Shown here piece by piece: positions 34,947 through 42,915 of a stretch of DNA of 64,000 bases (the stretch's first letter is position 1; each line of letters opens with the position of its first letter). The translations under genes and the position numbers were made by a program. Source of the DNA: Verrucosispora sp. WMMD573 (GTDB lineage Bacteria; Actinomycetota; Actinomycetes; Mycobacteriales; Micromonosporaceae); contig NZ_CP114901.1 in NCBI RefSeq assembly GCF_027497175.1, forward strand, positions 5,394,001 to 5,458,000. The letters run 5' to 3'. Under the pieces are notes generated by a model that was not told the origin of the DNA, ran no database searches, and saw only the letters and a program-made list of their open reading frames with translations.

Positions 34947-36041
34947 CTACCAGCGCAGCAAGGCGGTCTCAATGGTGGACCCCGGACCCATAGTCATGAG
35001 TACGCCGTAGTCACCCGGGCGTGCCACGCCCTCGCTCCGCAGGCGCTGATAGGAGAAGAGGAATGAGCCGCTGGACAGGTTGCCATAGTCGCGCAGCACG
35101 CTACTGGTGTGCCGAAGCTCGTGCCGAGTCAGCCCGAGATTGACCCGTACCGAGTCGATGACTTTCTTGCCCCCGGAGTGCACCACCCAGTGCGCGATAT
35201 CGGACTGCCGCAACCCGGTGCCCGCCAACAGCCGCCCGACAACCTCCTCGGCGTGCGCACCGACCACGTAGGGGATGTGCGGATCCAGGAAAAAGCTGAA
35301 CCTGCCGTGTTCCATGTCCCAGTCGAACCGCATCGCCGCGCTCGCCTCGGGGATCACCTGACTGGCGAAGGTCACCAGCTCCGGCCCATCCGTCGGCTTA
35401 CCGGCGACCACGGCAGCGGCAGCAGCCCCGTCCCCGAAGAGGCTGTTCACGACAGCGGTGCGCATGGTGCCGTCGAACACGTACGCGGCCGAGCACACCT
35501 CGATGCAGACCACGAGCGCCAACTCGCCGGGATGACCACAGGCCCAGTTCGCCACGGCGTCGAGCGCGTTGAGGCCGGCGTTGCAACCCATCCCCACGAC
35601 ATCGAGCCGCGAGCACTTCCGGGACAGCGACATCTCCTTGATGACCAACGCGGAGAAGCCCGGCGTCAGTAGGCCGGTGGACGACACGCAGCACAGGTAA
35701 CGCACGTCGTCGATCGAGGCGCCCGCCTCGGCCAGGCAACTGTCGATGGCCGCCGACGCGATTCGCAGCCCGCCCGCCCGGTGTTTCTCCAGCAACTGCC
35801 CCTGGGACTCGGTCTCCCGGGCTCCGTCGGCCCCGGTGGGTGGCAGCATGAGATGACGGCGCTCAATAGCGCTGTTCTCAAACAGCAACCGGATCTTCTC
35901 GTCCTTGATGGCGAACTCGGCCAACAGGTCGGCCTGCGAGTAGGAGTCCGGTGGAACGGCGGTCCCCACTCCGACGATCCGTGCGGTCCGCCGCCGCGAA
36001 TCGGTGCCGCCCACCATGCCTGTCATCGAGGTACTGTCCAT
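34947..36041 (-). CDS. dpgA: DpgA, type III polyketide synthase
   Basis: A 364-residue chalcone-synthase-fold enzyme with catalytic Cys in [12 protein letters not shown], His in [12 protein letters not shown] and Asn in [12 protein letters not shown]. In the DpgA family it condenses malonyl-CoA starter and three extenders and, with DpgB and DpgD, yields 3,5-dihydroxyphenylacetyl-CoA. The ATG at 36041 lacks a strong ribosome site; in-frame ATGs at 36026 and 36017 are alternatives. It is divergent from dpgD across 42 bp, which must hold both promoters. Confidence 0.95.
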   Translation of the reverse strand: MDSTSMTGMVGGTDSRRRTARIVGVGTAVPPDSYSQADLLAEFAIKDEKIRLLFENSAIERRHLMLPPTGADGARETESQGQLLEKHRAGGLRIASAAIDSCLAEAGASIDDVRYLCCVSSTGLLTPGFSALVIKEMSLSRKCSRLDVVGMGCNAGLNALDAVANWACGHPGELALVVCIEVCSAAYVFDGTMRTAVVNSLFGDGAAAAAVVAGKPTDGPELVTFASQVIPEASAAMRFDWDMEHGRFSFFLDPHIPYVVGAHAEEVVGRLLAGTGLRQSDIAHWVVHSGGKKVIDSVRVNLGLTRHELRHTSSVLRDYGNLSSGSFLFSYQRLRSEGVARPGDYGVLMTMGPGSTIETALLRW

Positions 36042-36083
36042 GGTCGATCAGTCCAATCCAGTTCAAGTCGAGGGAACGGGCGG

Positions 36084-36893
36084 GTGAGCCTCGTGTCGGC
36101 GCAACGGGTTCGGTACGTCAAGGACGGCCGGGTCGCCCGGGTGACGCTCAATCGACCGCGAGTGCACAACGCGATGGACCTCGCCATGCATGCGCAACTG
36201 GCCGAGGTCTGGGACGACTTCGCCGCCGACGACGACCTCTGGGTCGCGGTGTTGACCGGGGCGGGCACCCGTGCGTTCTCCGTCGGGCAGGATCTCAAGG
36301 AGACCGCGGAGCAGATCCGCACCGGCAACCCCCCGGCGTCCTCCTTCGGTAGCCGGGGCCGGCCCGGATGGCCAAGGCTCACGGAGCGCTTCGACCTCGA
36401 CAAGCCGGTCATCGCGGCGGTCCGGGGGTATGCCCTCGGGGGCGGGTTCGAGTTGGCTCTGGCCTGCGACATCATCATCGCGTCCACCGACGCCACCTTC
36501 GCGCTGCCCGAGGCCAGGCTCGGTCTTGTCCCAGGGGCCGGCGGGGTGTTCCGGCTCACCCGGCAGGTACCGCTGAAGGTCGCCATGGGTCATCTCCTCA
36601 CGGGCCGCCCACTGACCGCCGACCGCGCGTACGACCTGGGTGTGGTCAACGAGGTCGTGCCCGCGGAAGAACTCGACACGGCCGTGGCCGAGTGGGTGGA
36701 GGACCTACTGCGCTGTGCCCCGCTCGCGGTGCGCTCGATCAAGCAGGCCGCGGCTGCGTCCGCCACCATGCCGCTCGCAGAGGCTTTCCGGGCGCACTAC
36801 CCGGGCGAGGAGCGACGCCGGCACAGTCGTGACGCGTCCGAGGGGCCGTTGGCGTTCGCGGAGAAGCGCCAACCACGGTGGACGGGCACCTGA
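36084..36893 (+). CDS. dpgD: DpgD, enoyl-CoA hydratase/isomerase
   Basis: A 269-residue crotonase-family protein: [16 protein letters not shown] near residue 60, [23 protein letters not shown] near 115 and [17 protein letters not shown] near 145. It completes the DpgABCD set. The GTG at 36084 follows GAGGGA with 8-base spacing; a second GTG at 36093 is possible. It is transcribed opposite to dpgA and convergent with the amidinotransferase gene (8-bp gap), unlike the single dpgABCD operon of glycopeptide clusters. Confidence 0.92.
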   Translation: MSLVSAQRVRYVKDGRVARVTLNRPRVHNAMDLAMHAQLAEVWDDFAADDDLWVAVLTGAGTRAFSVGQDLKETAEQIRTGNPPASSFGSRGRPGWPRLTERFDLDKPVIAAVRGYALGGGFELALACDIIIASTDATFALPEARLGLVPGAGGVFRLTRQVPLKVAMGHLLTGRPLTADRAYDLGVVNEVVPAEELDTAVAEWVEDLLRCAPLAVRSIKQAAAASATMPLAEAFRAHYPGEERRRHSRDASEGPLAFAEKRQPRWTGT

Positions 36894-36901
36894 TCGGGTG
36901 G

Positions 36902-38038
36902 TCATCCCAGGTAGTCCTCCGGTCCGCCGTCCCGGACGGTGTCGAGAGTGAAGCAGTGGAAGCCGCCGCCGAAGAGCCGCCGATGCCGGTGACGCACCGG
37001 AACGACAGTGAACTTCCGCTGTTCCAGGGTCTTGATCAGCTCCGGGCATGCCTCGTTGACCAACACCGTGTCCGGGTCCACCGACAGCACGTTGAGGTCG
37101 ATGAATGGGCTGGTCAGAACCAGGTCGTCGTCGGCGTAGGTGGGGAAGTTGTTCCCCTCCGGCGGTGGTGGAATGATCATGTCCCAGCTGCGTAGTGGCG
37201 CCGGCAACTTCTCGGCGACCGCTTCCGAGCGCACGAGCAGGGTGCCGGGCCGCAGCGCGAGCACCATACTGTCGATGTGGCTGTCCGAGAGGCGGTGCAC
37301 CCGGTGGAACCGGAACCGTCCCTCGAAGTGGCGCTCCAGCCAGTCGACCGCGTACGCGTGGTTGACGGTGGAGACGTTCACCACGATGTCGCGGCCGAGC
37401 CGTAGGCACTGCGCGCCATCGAACATCATCTCGAAGCCGACATCGTAGGCCGAAGGCTGAGGGTTCCGGATCGGCTCGGTCGGGCCACCGATCGACGATG
37501 ACTCGGCGTAGGACAGATCAAACGACGAGTCGGTCATCAGGGGCCTGGGCATGACAGTCCATCTAGCCCCCTCGGCGAAGTACCGGGCGAAGATCGGCTT
37601 GAGGAACTGGGTCTCGAAGTAGCGCGCGCGCACCATCGGCGGCGTCTCGACGATCTCGTCGCCCAGGATCAGCGTGTTGTCCCGCACGTTCAGCGGCGGC
37701 ACCACCGCCGCTTCCCAGGCCAGGGTGCGTACCGACGCGGTGTCCGAGCGAACGTCGAGCGGTCGGTGCACGGTCACGCCCAGAGACTCCAACGTCGAGG
37801 CGATGCCGTCGACGTCCTCGTTCAGTTCGTCGACGTAGCGTTGTTTGATCGCCAGCCGTTCACTGCTGCCGTCCGAGGGCGAGACCGCCAGGCGGGGGTA
37901 GTACCACTCGGATCGGATCAGGTTGTCGTGGAAGAACAGGTCGAAGGATAGTTCCCGTTCGTGCGAGGTGTAGTTCAGGGCCGATCCGACGACCACCTCG
38001 CGCAACGGCGACCATTCGTCATAACTGTTGAGGTGCAC
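36902..38038 (-). CDS. L-arginine:amine amidinotransferase
   Basis: A 378-residue guanidino-group-modifying enzyme (AGAT/StrB1 family). The catalytic Cys lies in FGGGFHCFTLDTVRDG near the C-terminus, the His in DSHIDSMVLAL, and the WEAAVVPPLNVRDNTLILGD region carries the conserved substrate-binding acidic residues. It transfers the amidino group of arginine to a primary amine. Next to Dpg genes and the ATP-grasp ligase, the acceptor is most likely the alpha-amine of Dpg, giving 2-guanidino-2-(3,5-dihydroxyphenyl)acetate, as proposed for pheganomycin and resorcinomycin. GTG start with CGGAG upstream. Confidence 0.92.
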   Translation of the reverse strand: MHLNSYDEWSPLREVVVGSALNYTSHERELSFDLFFHDNLIRSEWYYPRLAVSPSDGSSERLAIKQRYVDELNEDVDGIASTLESLGVTVHRPLDVRSDTASVRTLAWEAAVVPPLNVRDNTLILGDEIVETPPMVRARYFETQFLKPIFARYFAEGARWTVMPRPLMTDSSFDLSYAESSSIGGPTEPIRNPQPSAYDVGFEMMFDGAQCLRLGRDIVVNVSTVNHAYAVDWLERHFEGRFRFHRVHRLSDSHIDSMVLALRPGTLLVRSEAVAEKLPAPLRSWDMIIPPPPEGNNFPTYADDDLVLTSPFIDLNVLSVDPDTVLVNEACPELIKTLEQRKFTVVPVRHRHRRLFGGGFHCFTLDTVRDGGPEDYLG

Positions 38039-38071
38039 GGCAACTCCGTGTGGGTGAGAGCGGCGGGACCA

Positions 38072-39391
38072 TTACTGAGGTACGGGTGCGAGCAACGCCT
38101 CTACGCGCTCCTGACCGGCCCATGCCTCCGCCAGGGTCGCCGCGACGTAGCAGTAACGCAGCGTTCCGTTGCTGGTGTTGTGCGGCATGACGGCGACCAC
38201 GCCGGTGCCTGACTCGGGGTCGAACGCGAGGCCGGCCCGCGTCAGCGCGGCCAGCGCCGCCTCCAACGAAGGCACCTTCCAGTCGTCGCGCTCCAGCAGC
38301 ACGCGCCGGTCGGCGTAGTCCGGGCCGACCAACTTCGCCCCGACGACCCCGTAGATGTGGGTCGAGCCGGTGACCCGGCCGTTGTACTCACTGAAGAAGA
38401 CCCCGTCCGGGGTGACCAGTGAGTCGGCGGAGAGCAGGCCACGGTAACCGAGGGCGCGCAGCGACTCGCACAGCCGCTCCGCGCCGTCGACAAGTGCCGC
38501 CATCGTGGTCGGCGTGAGGTCCGGCGCGGGGATCACCTCCGCGATCGCCACCGGGGCGGAGAGCATCTCTCCCTGGCCGGCGAGTTCGATGCCGGCGTCG
38601 GTGATGAGGTATTCCAGGAACACCGCCCGATGGTCCGGGTGGTACCGCTCCACGACCACAGGCGTATGCCCGTGGCTGGTCAACCAGTCCCATCGCGACG
38701 CCAGGTAGGTCACCAGGGCCGGGCGGTCCGCAATGACCACCACACGCTGGGCCCCGACCGGCAGTACGCCCGAGGCGGGGGCCACGATCTCGTTGCCCCG
38801 GCCGCCGGTACGGAAGTCGTGCTTGAGGATGACCGGATGCCCGGCATCGAGCATGTCACCGATGAGCGCCGCCGCTGTCGCCTGGTCGGTGCAGACACCA
38901 CCGTCCGGCAGCGGCACGCCCGCGCCCGCCGCGACCGCCCGGAACGCGGCCTTGCTGTTGGCCAGCCGGCCACCACCCTGAGCCAGGAAGGCGAACCCGG
39001 GCAGCGCGTCCGCCGCTCCGATCGCCTCGGCCAGGCGGGCGATCGAGGAGTCCGGGTGCAGCCAACAAACCTCGGTCACGGTCCGGCCACCCACCGCTGC
39101 CCGAACCTCGGCCAGGAACTCGGGGTCCGTCAACCGATCCGGGGAGAGCACCCCGACGCCGAGCTGGCCGACCGGCGGGACCACGATCCGCAGGGTCGCC
39201 GAGTCGGTGCCGGTCAATCCCGTCACATAATCCAGGTAGCTGCGCTCGGGTGCCACCGGCAGCACCAGGATGTCGTCGTCGACCGCCTGCCAGAGCAGCC
39301 GCTGCGTCCACCAGCCGCTCTGCTTGCGCTTGGCGTCGGCGACCGCGAACCGATCCTCGTTGAACTCGTTACCCACCAGCAACCGGGTCAT
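38072..39391 (-). CDS. PGM1-like ATP-grasp peptide/amide ligase
   Basis: A 439-residue protein with a pre-ATP-grasp N-terminal domain (GNEFNEDRF, TQRLLWQAVDDDILVLPVAPE) and an ATP-grasp domain: VILKHDFRTGGRGNEI for ATP, and the metal-binding FFSEYNGRVTGSTHIYG near residue 360. This arrangement is that of PGM1, which activates a guanidinoaryl-acetic acid as acyl phosphate and couples it to the amine of a peptide. It is coupled by ATGA to the upstream hydrolase-DinB gene and followed by the amidinotransferase. The amine partner is unknown; glycine or a glycyl carrier derivative is suggested by the adenylation domain of this cluster. Confidence 0.88.
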   Translation of the reverse strand: MTRLLVGNEFNEDRFAVADAKRKQSGWWTQRLLWQAVDDDILVLPVAPERSYLDYVTGLTGTDSATLRIVVPPVGQLGVGVLSPDRLTDPEFLAEVRAAVGGRTVTEVCWLHPDSSIARLAEAIGAADALPGFAFLAQGGGRLANSKAAFRAVAAGAGVPLPDGGVCTDQATAAALIGDMLDAGHPVILKHDFRTGGRGNEIVAPASGVLPVGAQRVVVIADRPALVTYLASRWDWLTSHGHTPVVVERYHPDHRAVFLEYLITDAGIELAGQGEMLSAPVAIAEVIPAPDLTPTTMAALVDGAERLCESLRALGYRGLLSADSLVTPDGVFFSEYNGRVTGSTHIYGVVGAKLVGPDYADRRVLLERDDWKVPSLEAALAALTRAGLAFDPESGTGVVAVMPHNTSNGTLRYCYVAATLAEAWAGQERVEALLAPVPQ

Positions 39392-40731
39392 CGGGCCTGC
39401 TCCATCCGCTCGTGCATGCCCCGGACGAAGAGCGCCTGCCCCGCGTGTTGCAGGTTGTCGCTCAGCACGCTGACCAGCCTCACCCCGACGCTCACCGGCG
39501 GGGTGTACGACGTGTCGATGATCCGGGCGAGTTCCGCTTCGGTCACTCCGCTGAGATAGCCGAAGGTCCTGGCCATCACCGCGTCGTGGTAGGCGGAGAC
39601 GCCATCGCTGTCGGCTTTGGCCAGGGCAGCGATCTCGTCCGGACCGTCGCCCTGCCCGCGGGTGGACACGTCGCGCTCGACGCCGGTGCGCGTCGCCCAC
39701 TGTGGATCCGCCCACAGCTCGGGCTCGCCCATGATGTCGGCGATGTGATGGTCCTGGATCCGGGTCAGGTGCCACACCAGCCAGGCGATCGAGTTCGTGC
39801 CCGGCTCGATCTGGTGGACGAACGTTCCGGGTCGCAGGCTGGCCAGGGCATCGTGGACCAGACGGTGGACACGGCCGTACGCCTCGGTCAACACGTCCCG
39901 CACCGGCATAGTCGGCACTGTCATGTGGGAAAACTCCCCTGGTTCGGTGGATCGGACGTCCGCATCGTCGGCCGTGTCCAGATGTGCAAGGATCGCGGCC
40001 AGACAGTGCGTTGGGTTCTCCAGATGGGGTGCGTGGGCCGCGTCGGGTACCACCACGAACCGGGCCCGGCGCAAGGTGCCGGCCAGCCGGACGGCGGCTG
40101 ACCGCAGCGGGGTGTCGTGCTCGCCCACCATCACGAGCGCGGCAATGTCGAGTCGGGCGAGTTCGTCCAGCATCGACGGGTATTGGCTCAACTCCCGTCC
40201 CAACGTGGCGTAGGCCTCGACCGAGGTGCGGGCGAAGTCGTGCCGGAAGCGATCCCGCTGGGGCTTGCTACGGAACGGCAGGCTGTTGTCGATCCGGTCG
40301 ATGATCTGCGCCAACGCCGCCATACCGCGTTCGCGGCCGACCGTGGCGAGGCGCAGGATGACCTCGGCGGGCACCGGCGACACCGGTTCGGCGGTGGCGC
40401 TGATCAACAGCAGGGATCGGACGCGGGACGGGTGGGCCAGCGCGAACCGCATCGCGACCACACCGCCCATGGAGTGGCCGATGAGATCGACCTTGGCCAG
40501 ACCCCGCGCATCGAGGAATGCTGTCACGTCCTCGGTGAGCCGATCGAGGCTGTACGGGCCGACGTCGGCCCGGTCACCGTGCCCCCGCTGGTCGTACGCG
40601 AGCACCTGCCGCCCGGTCGCCAGGGCGGGCGCGATCTCAGCCCAGTCTGCCGAGCTGGTGGTGATCCCGTGCAGCAACAGCACGGGCGGCCCGCTGCCCC
40701 AGGCGGAGCACGGGATCTCGGCCGGCCTCAC
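39388..40731 (-). CDS. Alpha/beta-hydrolase fused to a DinB-superfamily domain
   Basis: A continuous 447-residue frame starting at a GTG that overlaps the P450 stop (GTGA). Residues about 1-255 are an alpha/beta-hydrolase: VLLLHGITTSSADW, nucleophile Ser in GHSMGGVVAM, Asp in GEHDTPL, His in DAAHAPHLENP. Residues about 262-447 are a DinB_2/DUF664-like four-helix domain with metal-type histidines in VWHLTRIQDHH and LQHAGQALFVRG. DinB proteins of actinomycetes are often mycothiol-dependent transferases (LmbV in lincomycin). An internal ATG (MTVPTMPVRD) might also start a separate DinB product. Confidence 0.85.
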   Translation of the reverse strand: MRPAEIPCSAWGSGPPVLLLHGITTSSADWAEIAPALATGRQVLAYDQRGHGDRADVGPYSLDRLTEDVTAFLDARGLAKVDLIGHSMGGVVAMRFALAHPSRVRSLLLISATAEPVSPVPAEVILRLATVGRERGMAALAQIIDRIDNSLPFRSKPQRDRFRHDFARTSVEAYATLGRELSQYPSMLDELARLDIAALVMVGEHDTPLRSAAVRLAGTLRRARFVVVPDAAHAPHLENPTHCLAAILAHLDTADDADVRSTEPGEFSHMTVPTMPVRDVLTEAYGRVHRLVHDALASLRPGTFVHQIEPGTNSIAWLVWHLTRIQDHHIADIMGEPELWADPQWATRTGVERDVSTRGQGDGPDEIAALAKADSDGVSAYHDAVMARTFGYLSGVTEAELARIIDTSYTPPVSVGVRLVSVLSDNLQHAGQALFVRGMHERMEQAR

Positions 40732-41909
40732 CAGGCCACCGACAACTCGCACGCCGCATACCGTCCGCTGCCCACCGCCATCGGCACCTCGGACGCCGGT
40801 ACCGCCAGTCGCAGCCCTGGGAACTGCCCGAACAGCTCGTGGTAGCTGATCTCCATCTCCAAGCGCGCCAGGTGCTGCCCGACGCACTGGTGGATGCCCG
40901 CGCCGAGCGCCACATGCCCGGCCGTCGTCCGCCCGAGATCCAGCTCGTCCGGTCGGTCGAACACGTGCGGGTCCCGGTTTGCCGCAGAGAGGAGAACCGT
41001 CACGCACTCACCGGCCCGGATCAGCTCGCCGTCCAGTTCGACGTCCTTCAACGCGGTCCGGGGTAGTCCGTACTGGAACACGGTCAGATATCGCAGCAAC
41101 TCCTCCACCGTCCGGGTCAGCGACACCTCACCGGCGCGCAACCGGTCGAGTTCTTCCGGATGTGTCAGCAGCGCCATGACCCCCAGCCCCAGCATCCCGG
41201 CGACGGAGTCGTGACCACCGGTCAGCAGCAGCACGCCGAGCCCGGCCAGTTCGTCATCGTCGGCGTCGCTGGCGGTGAGCTGGCTCAACAGGTCGTTGCC
41301 CGGCGCGGTGCGGCGTTGTCGGACGAGCCCCAGCATCAACTCGTGCAGGTTGCGCATCGCGGTCAACGCCTCGTCGGCGGTAGCGTCGAGGCTGAAGAGC
41401 ACTCCGCTGTTGCGGCAGAACTCCAGCCGGGCGTCGAGCGGCACCGCGAGCACCTCGCAGATGACCAGTGAGGGCACCGGGTTGGCGAATGTCGCCACCA
41501 GGTCCGCCGGCGACCCGTGCGCCCGCAACACCGCCAACTGGTCCGTCACCACCCTCGTGACCAGTGGCCGTAGCTGTTCGATACGCCGCATCGTGAAGTG
41601 GCCGCTGAGCAGTCGGCGGAGGCGCGTGTGCTCCGGTGGGTCCATGTCCACGAACCAGCCCGGCAGGGCTGGACGGCCCATGAACGGGCCAGTTCCATCA
41701 CGGGGCACCGGAGTGTGGGTGAGCTCGGAACGCGAGCTGAACCGGGCATCGGTGAGCACCCGCCGGGCCAGTCGGTGGCTGCTCACCGCCCAACCCAGGT
41801 GCCCGTCCGGGTAGCGCAGCCGACGCAGCGGCAGATCCGCCCAGTCGGACGGTGGGTCGAACGGGCGCGTACGCGTGGTGGTCAGCGACCAGGGCGGCTC
41901 ACTCGACAC
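40728..41909 (-). CDS. Cytochrome P450
   Basis: A 393-residue P450 with EELLR (ExxR), I-helix LLTGGHDSVAG, and heme loop ALGAGIHQCVGQHLAR containing the Cys thiolate ligand; the Phe usually seven residues before Cys is Leu. The GTG start overlaps the S66 gene end. Such P450s in clusters with stand-alone A and carrier proteins often beta-hydroxylate carrier-bound amino acids, but aromatic or aliphatic oxidation of the Dpg unit is equally possible. Redox partners are not encoded here. Confidence 0.93.
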   Translation of the reverse strand: MSSEPPWSLTTTRTRPFDPPSDWADLPLRRLRYPDGHLGWAVSSHRLARRVLTDARFSSRSELTHTPVPRDGTGPFMGRPALPGWFVDMDPPEHTRLRRLLSGHFTMRRIEQLRPLVTRVVTDQLAVLRAHGSPADLVATFANPVPSLVICEVLAVPLDARLEFCRNSGVLFSLDATADEALTAMRNLHELMLGLVRQRRTAPGNDLLSQLTASDADDDELAGLGVLLLTGGHDSVAGMLGLGVMALLTHPEELDRLRAGEVSLTRTVEELLRYLTVFQYGLPRTALKDVELDGELIRAGECVTVLLSAANRDPHVFDRPDELDLGRTTAGHVALGAGIHQCVGQHLARLEMEISYHELFGQFPGLRLAVPASEVPMAVGSGRYAACELSVAW

Positions 41910-42915
41910 GGTTGCCCTCCATGAACAGCAGCGGACCACCCGAGTCAAGTCGCACGCGCTGGCCATACCTGACCACCCAACTGGGGTCCACGTGACCGAT
42001 GTCCGCGTTGACGACCACCGGGTACGAGATTCCGGGCAGCAGTTCGTCCAGCAGGTCGGCGCAGCGGGCGGCCCACTGTGCGGGCGGTATCTCCGGGTGG
42101 GTGCCGATCACCATGCCGGCGACGCGTGACAGGTCCAGCCGCGTGCAGAGATCGGCGAACGTACGCTCCGGCTCCGGGCTGCGATGGGCGTTGTGCCACA
42201 GCAGCACCGTCCCGGTGAGGTCGAGGTCGAACGTCTCCACGAGCGGCCCGACCAACGTCAGTTCCCCGCCGACCAGCACCCCGCTGCTCGTCCCGGGACG
42301 CAGCCAGGTACAGCCGCCGTCGACCCAACGCCCACGTGGTGTCTCGTTCCGGTCGGTGAGATGCCAGTTCAAGAACTCACCGGTGCGGCGACCGACCGGT
42401 GCGCAGGCCAGCGGCGCGGCGGTGTCGAGCGCGGCACCGAGCCCGGCCAGCGTCTCCGGAAAGGGACTTCCGCCCTCTCCGAAGTGCCCCAGGAAGGTGG
42501 CGCCGTAGAGCGAGCCGAGCCCCACCCGCGAGGCCAGGAACTGGTTGATGAACACGTTGTCACAGAAGCCGACGAACGGCTTGGGACGTCGCGCGAACAC
42601 GGCCGGATCGAGCAGGGGCAGCAGGTGCCGGGTGGCCGAGCCCGCATCGGCCGCCAGCACCACGTCCACCGTCGGGTCGTCGAACGCCTCCATCAGGTCA
42701 CTCGCCCGCTCCTCGGGCAGACCGGCCGTGACGCCGTCGTCGGCCAGGGCGAAGGCGTTGGTCGCGAAGGTCACCCGGTAGCCCGCCTGGATGGCGGCGT
42801 CCATGGCACGTCGCGTGCGACCGGGCAGCTGGGCCAGGCTCGCCATCGCGGGGCTGACCACGCGAATATGAGCGCCCGGTCCGACCGGCGGTGGCGAGGT
42901 CGTGGGCGCGGTCAC
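41899..42915 (-). CDS. S66-family (LD-carboxypeptidase/MccF-like) protein with Cys at the nucleophile position
   Basis: A 338-residue protein with the whole S66 plan: IRVVSPAMASL at the N-terminus, the nucleophile elbow region KPFVGFCDNVFINQFL, the GGELTLVGPL segment, and the C-terminal VVVNADIGHVDPSW with the catalytic His. Family members have GYSD or similar at the elbow; here Ser is replaced by Cys. The usual Glu of the triad, expected in the LLWHNAHRSPEP segment, is also absent. It could act as a Cys-dependent acyltransferase or hydrolase, or have lost catalysis. MccF homologues give immunity to peptidyl-nucleotide toxins, so self-protection is another reading. Coupled by ATGA to the gene before it. 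Confidence 0.85.
   Translation of the reverse strand: MTAPTTSPPPVGPGAHIRVVSPAMASLAQLPGRTRRAMDAAIQAGYRVTFATNAFALADDGVTAGLPEERASDLMEAFDDPTVDVVLAADAGSATRHLLPLLDPAVFARRPKPFVGFCDNVFINQFLASRVGLGSLYGATFLGHFGEGGSPFPETLAGLGAALDTAAPLACAPVGRRTGEFLNWHLTDRNETPRGRWVDGGCTWLRPGTSSGVLVGGELTLVGPLVETFDLDLTGTVLLWHNAHRSPEPERTFADLCTRLDLSRVAGMVIGTHPEIPPAQWAARCADLLDELLPGISYPVVVNADIGHVDPSWVVRYGQRVRLDSGGPLLFMEGNRVE

Noticed and set aside
31540-36893. Glycopeptide (vancomycin/teicoplanin-type) cluster suggested by the dpg genes
   Set aside because: There are no NRPS modules with condensation domains, no Hpg genes, no Oxy crosslinking P450 set, no halogenase and no VanHAX; the amidinotransferase and ATP-grasp gene point to another class.
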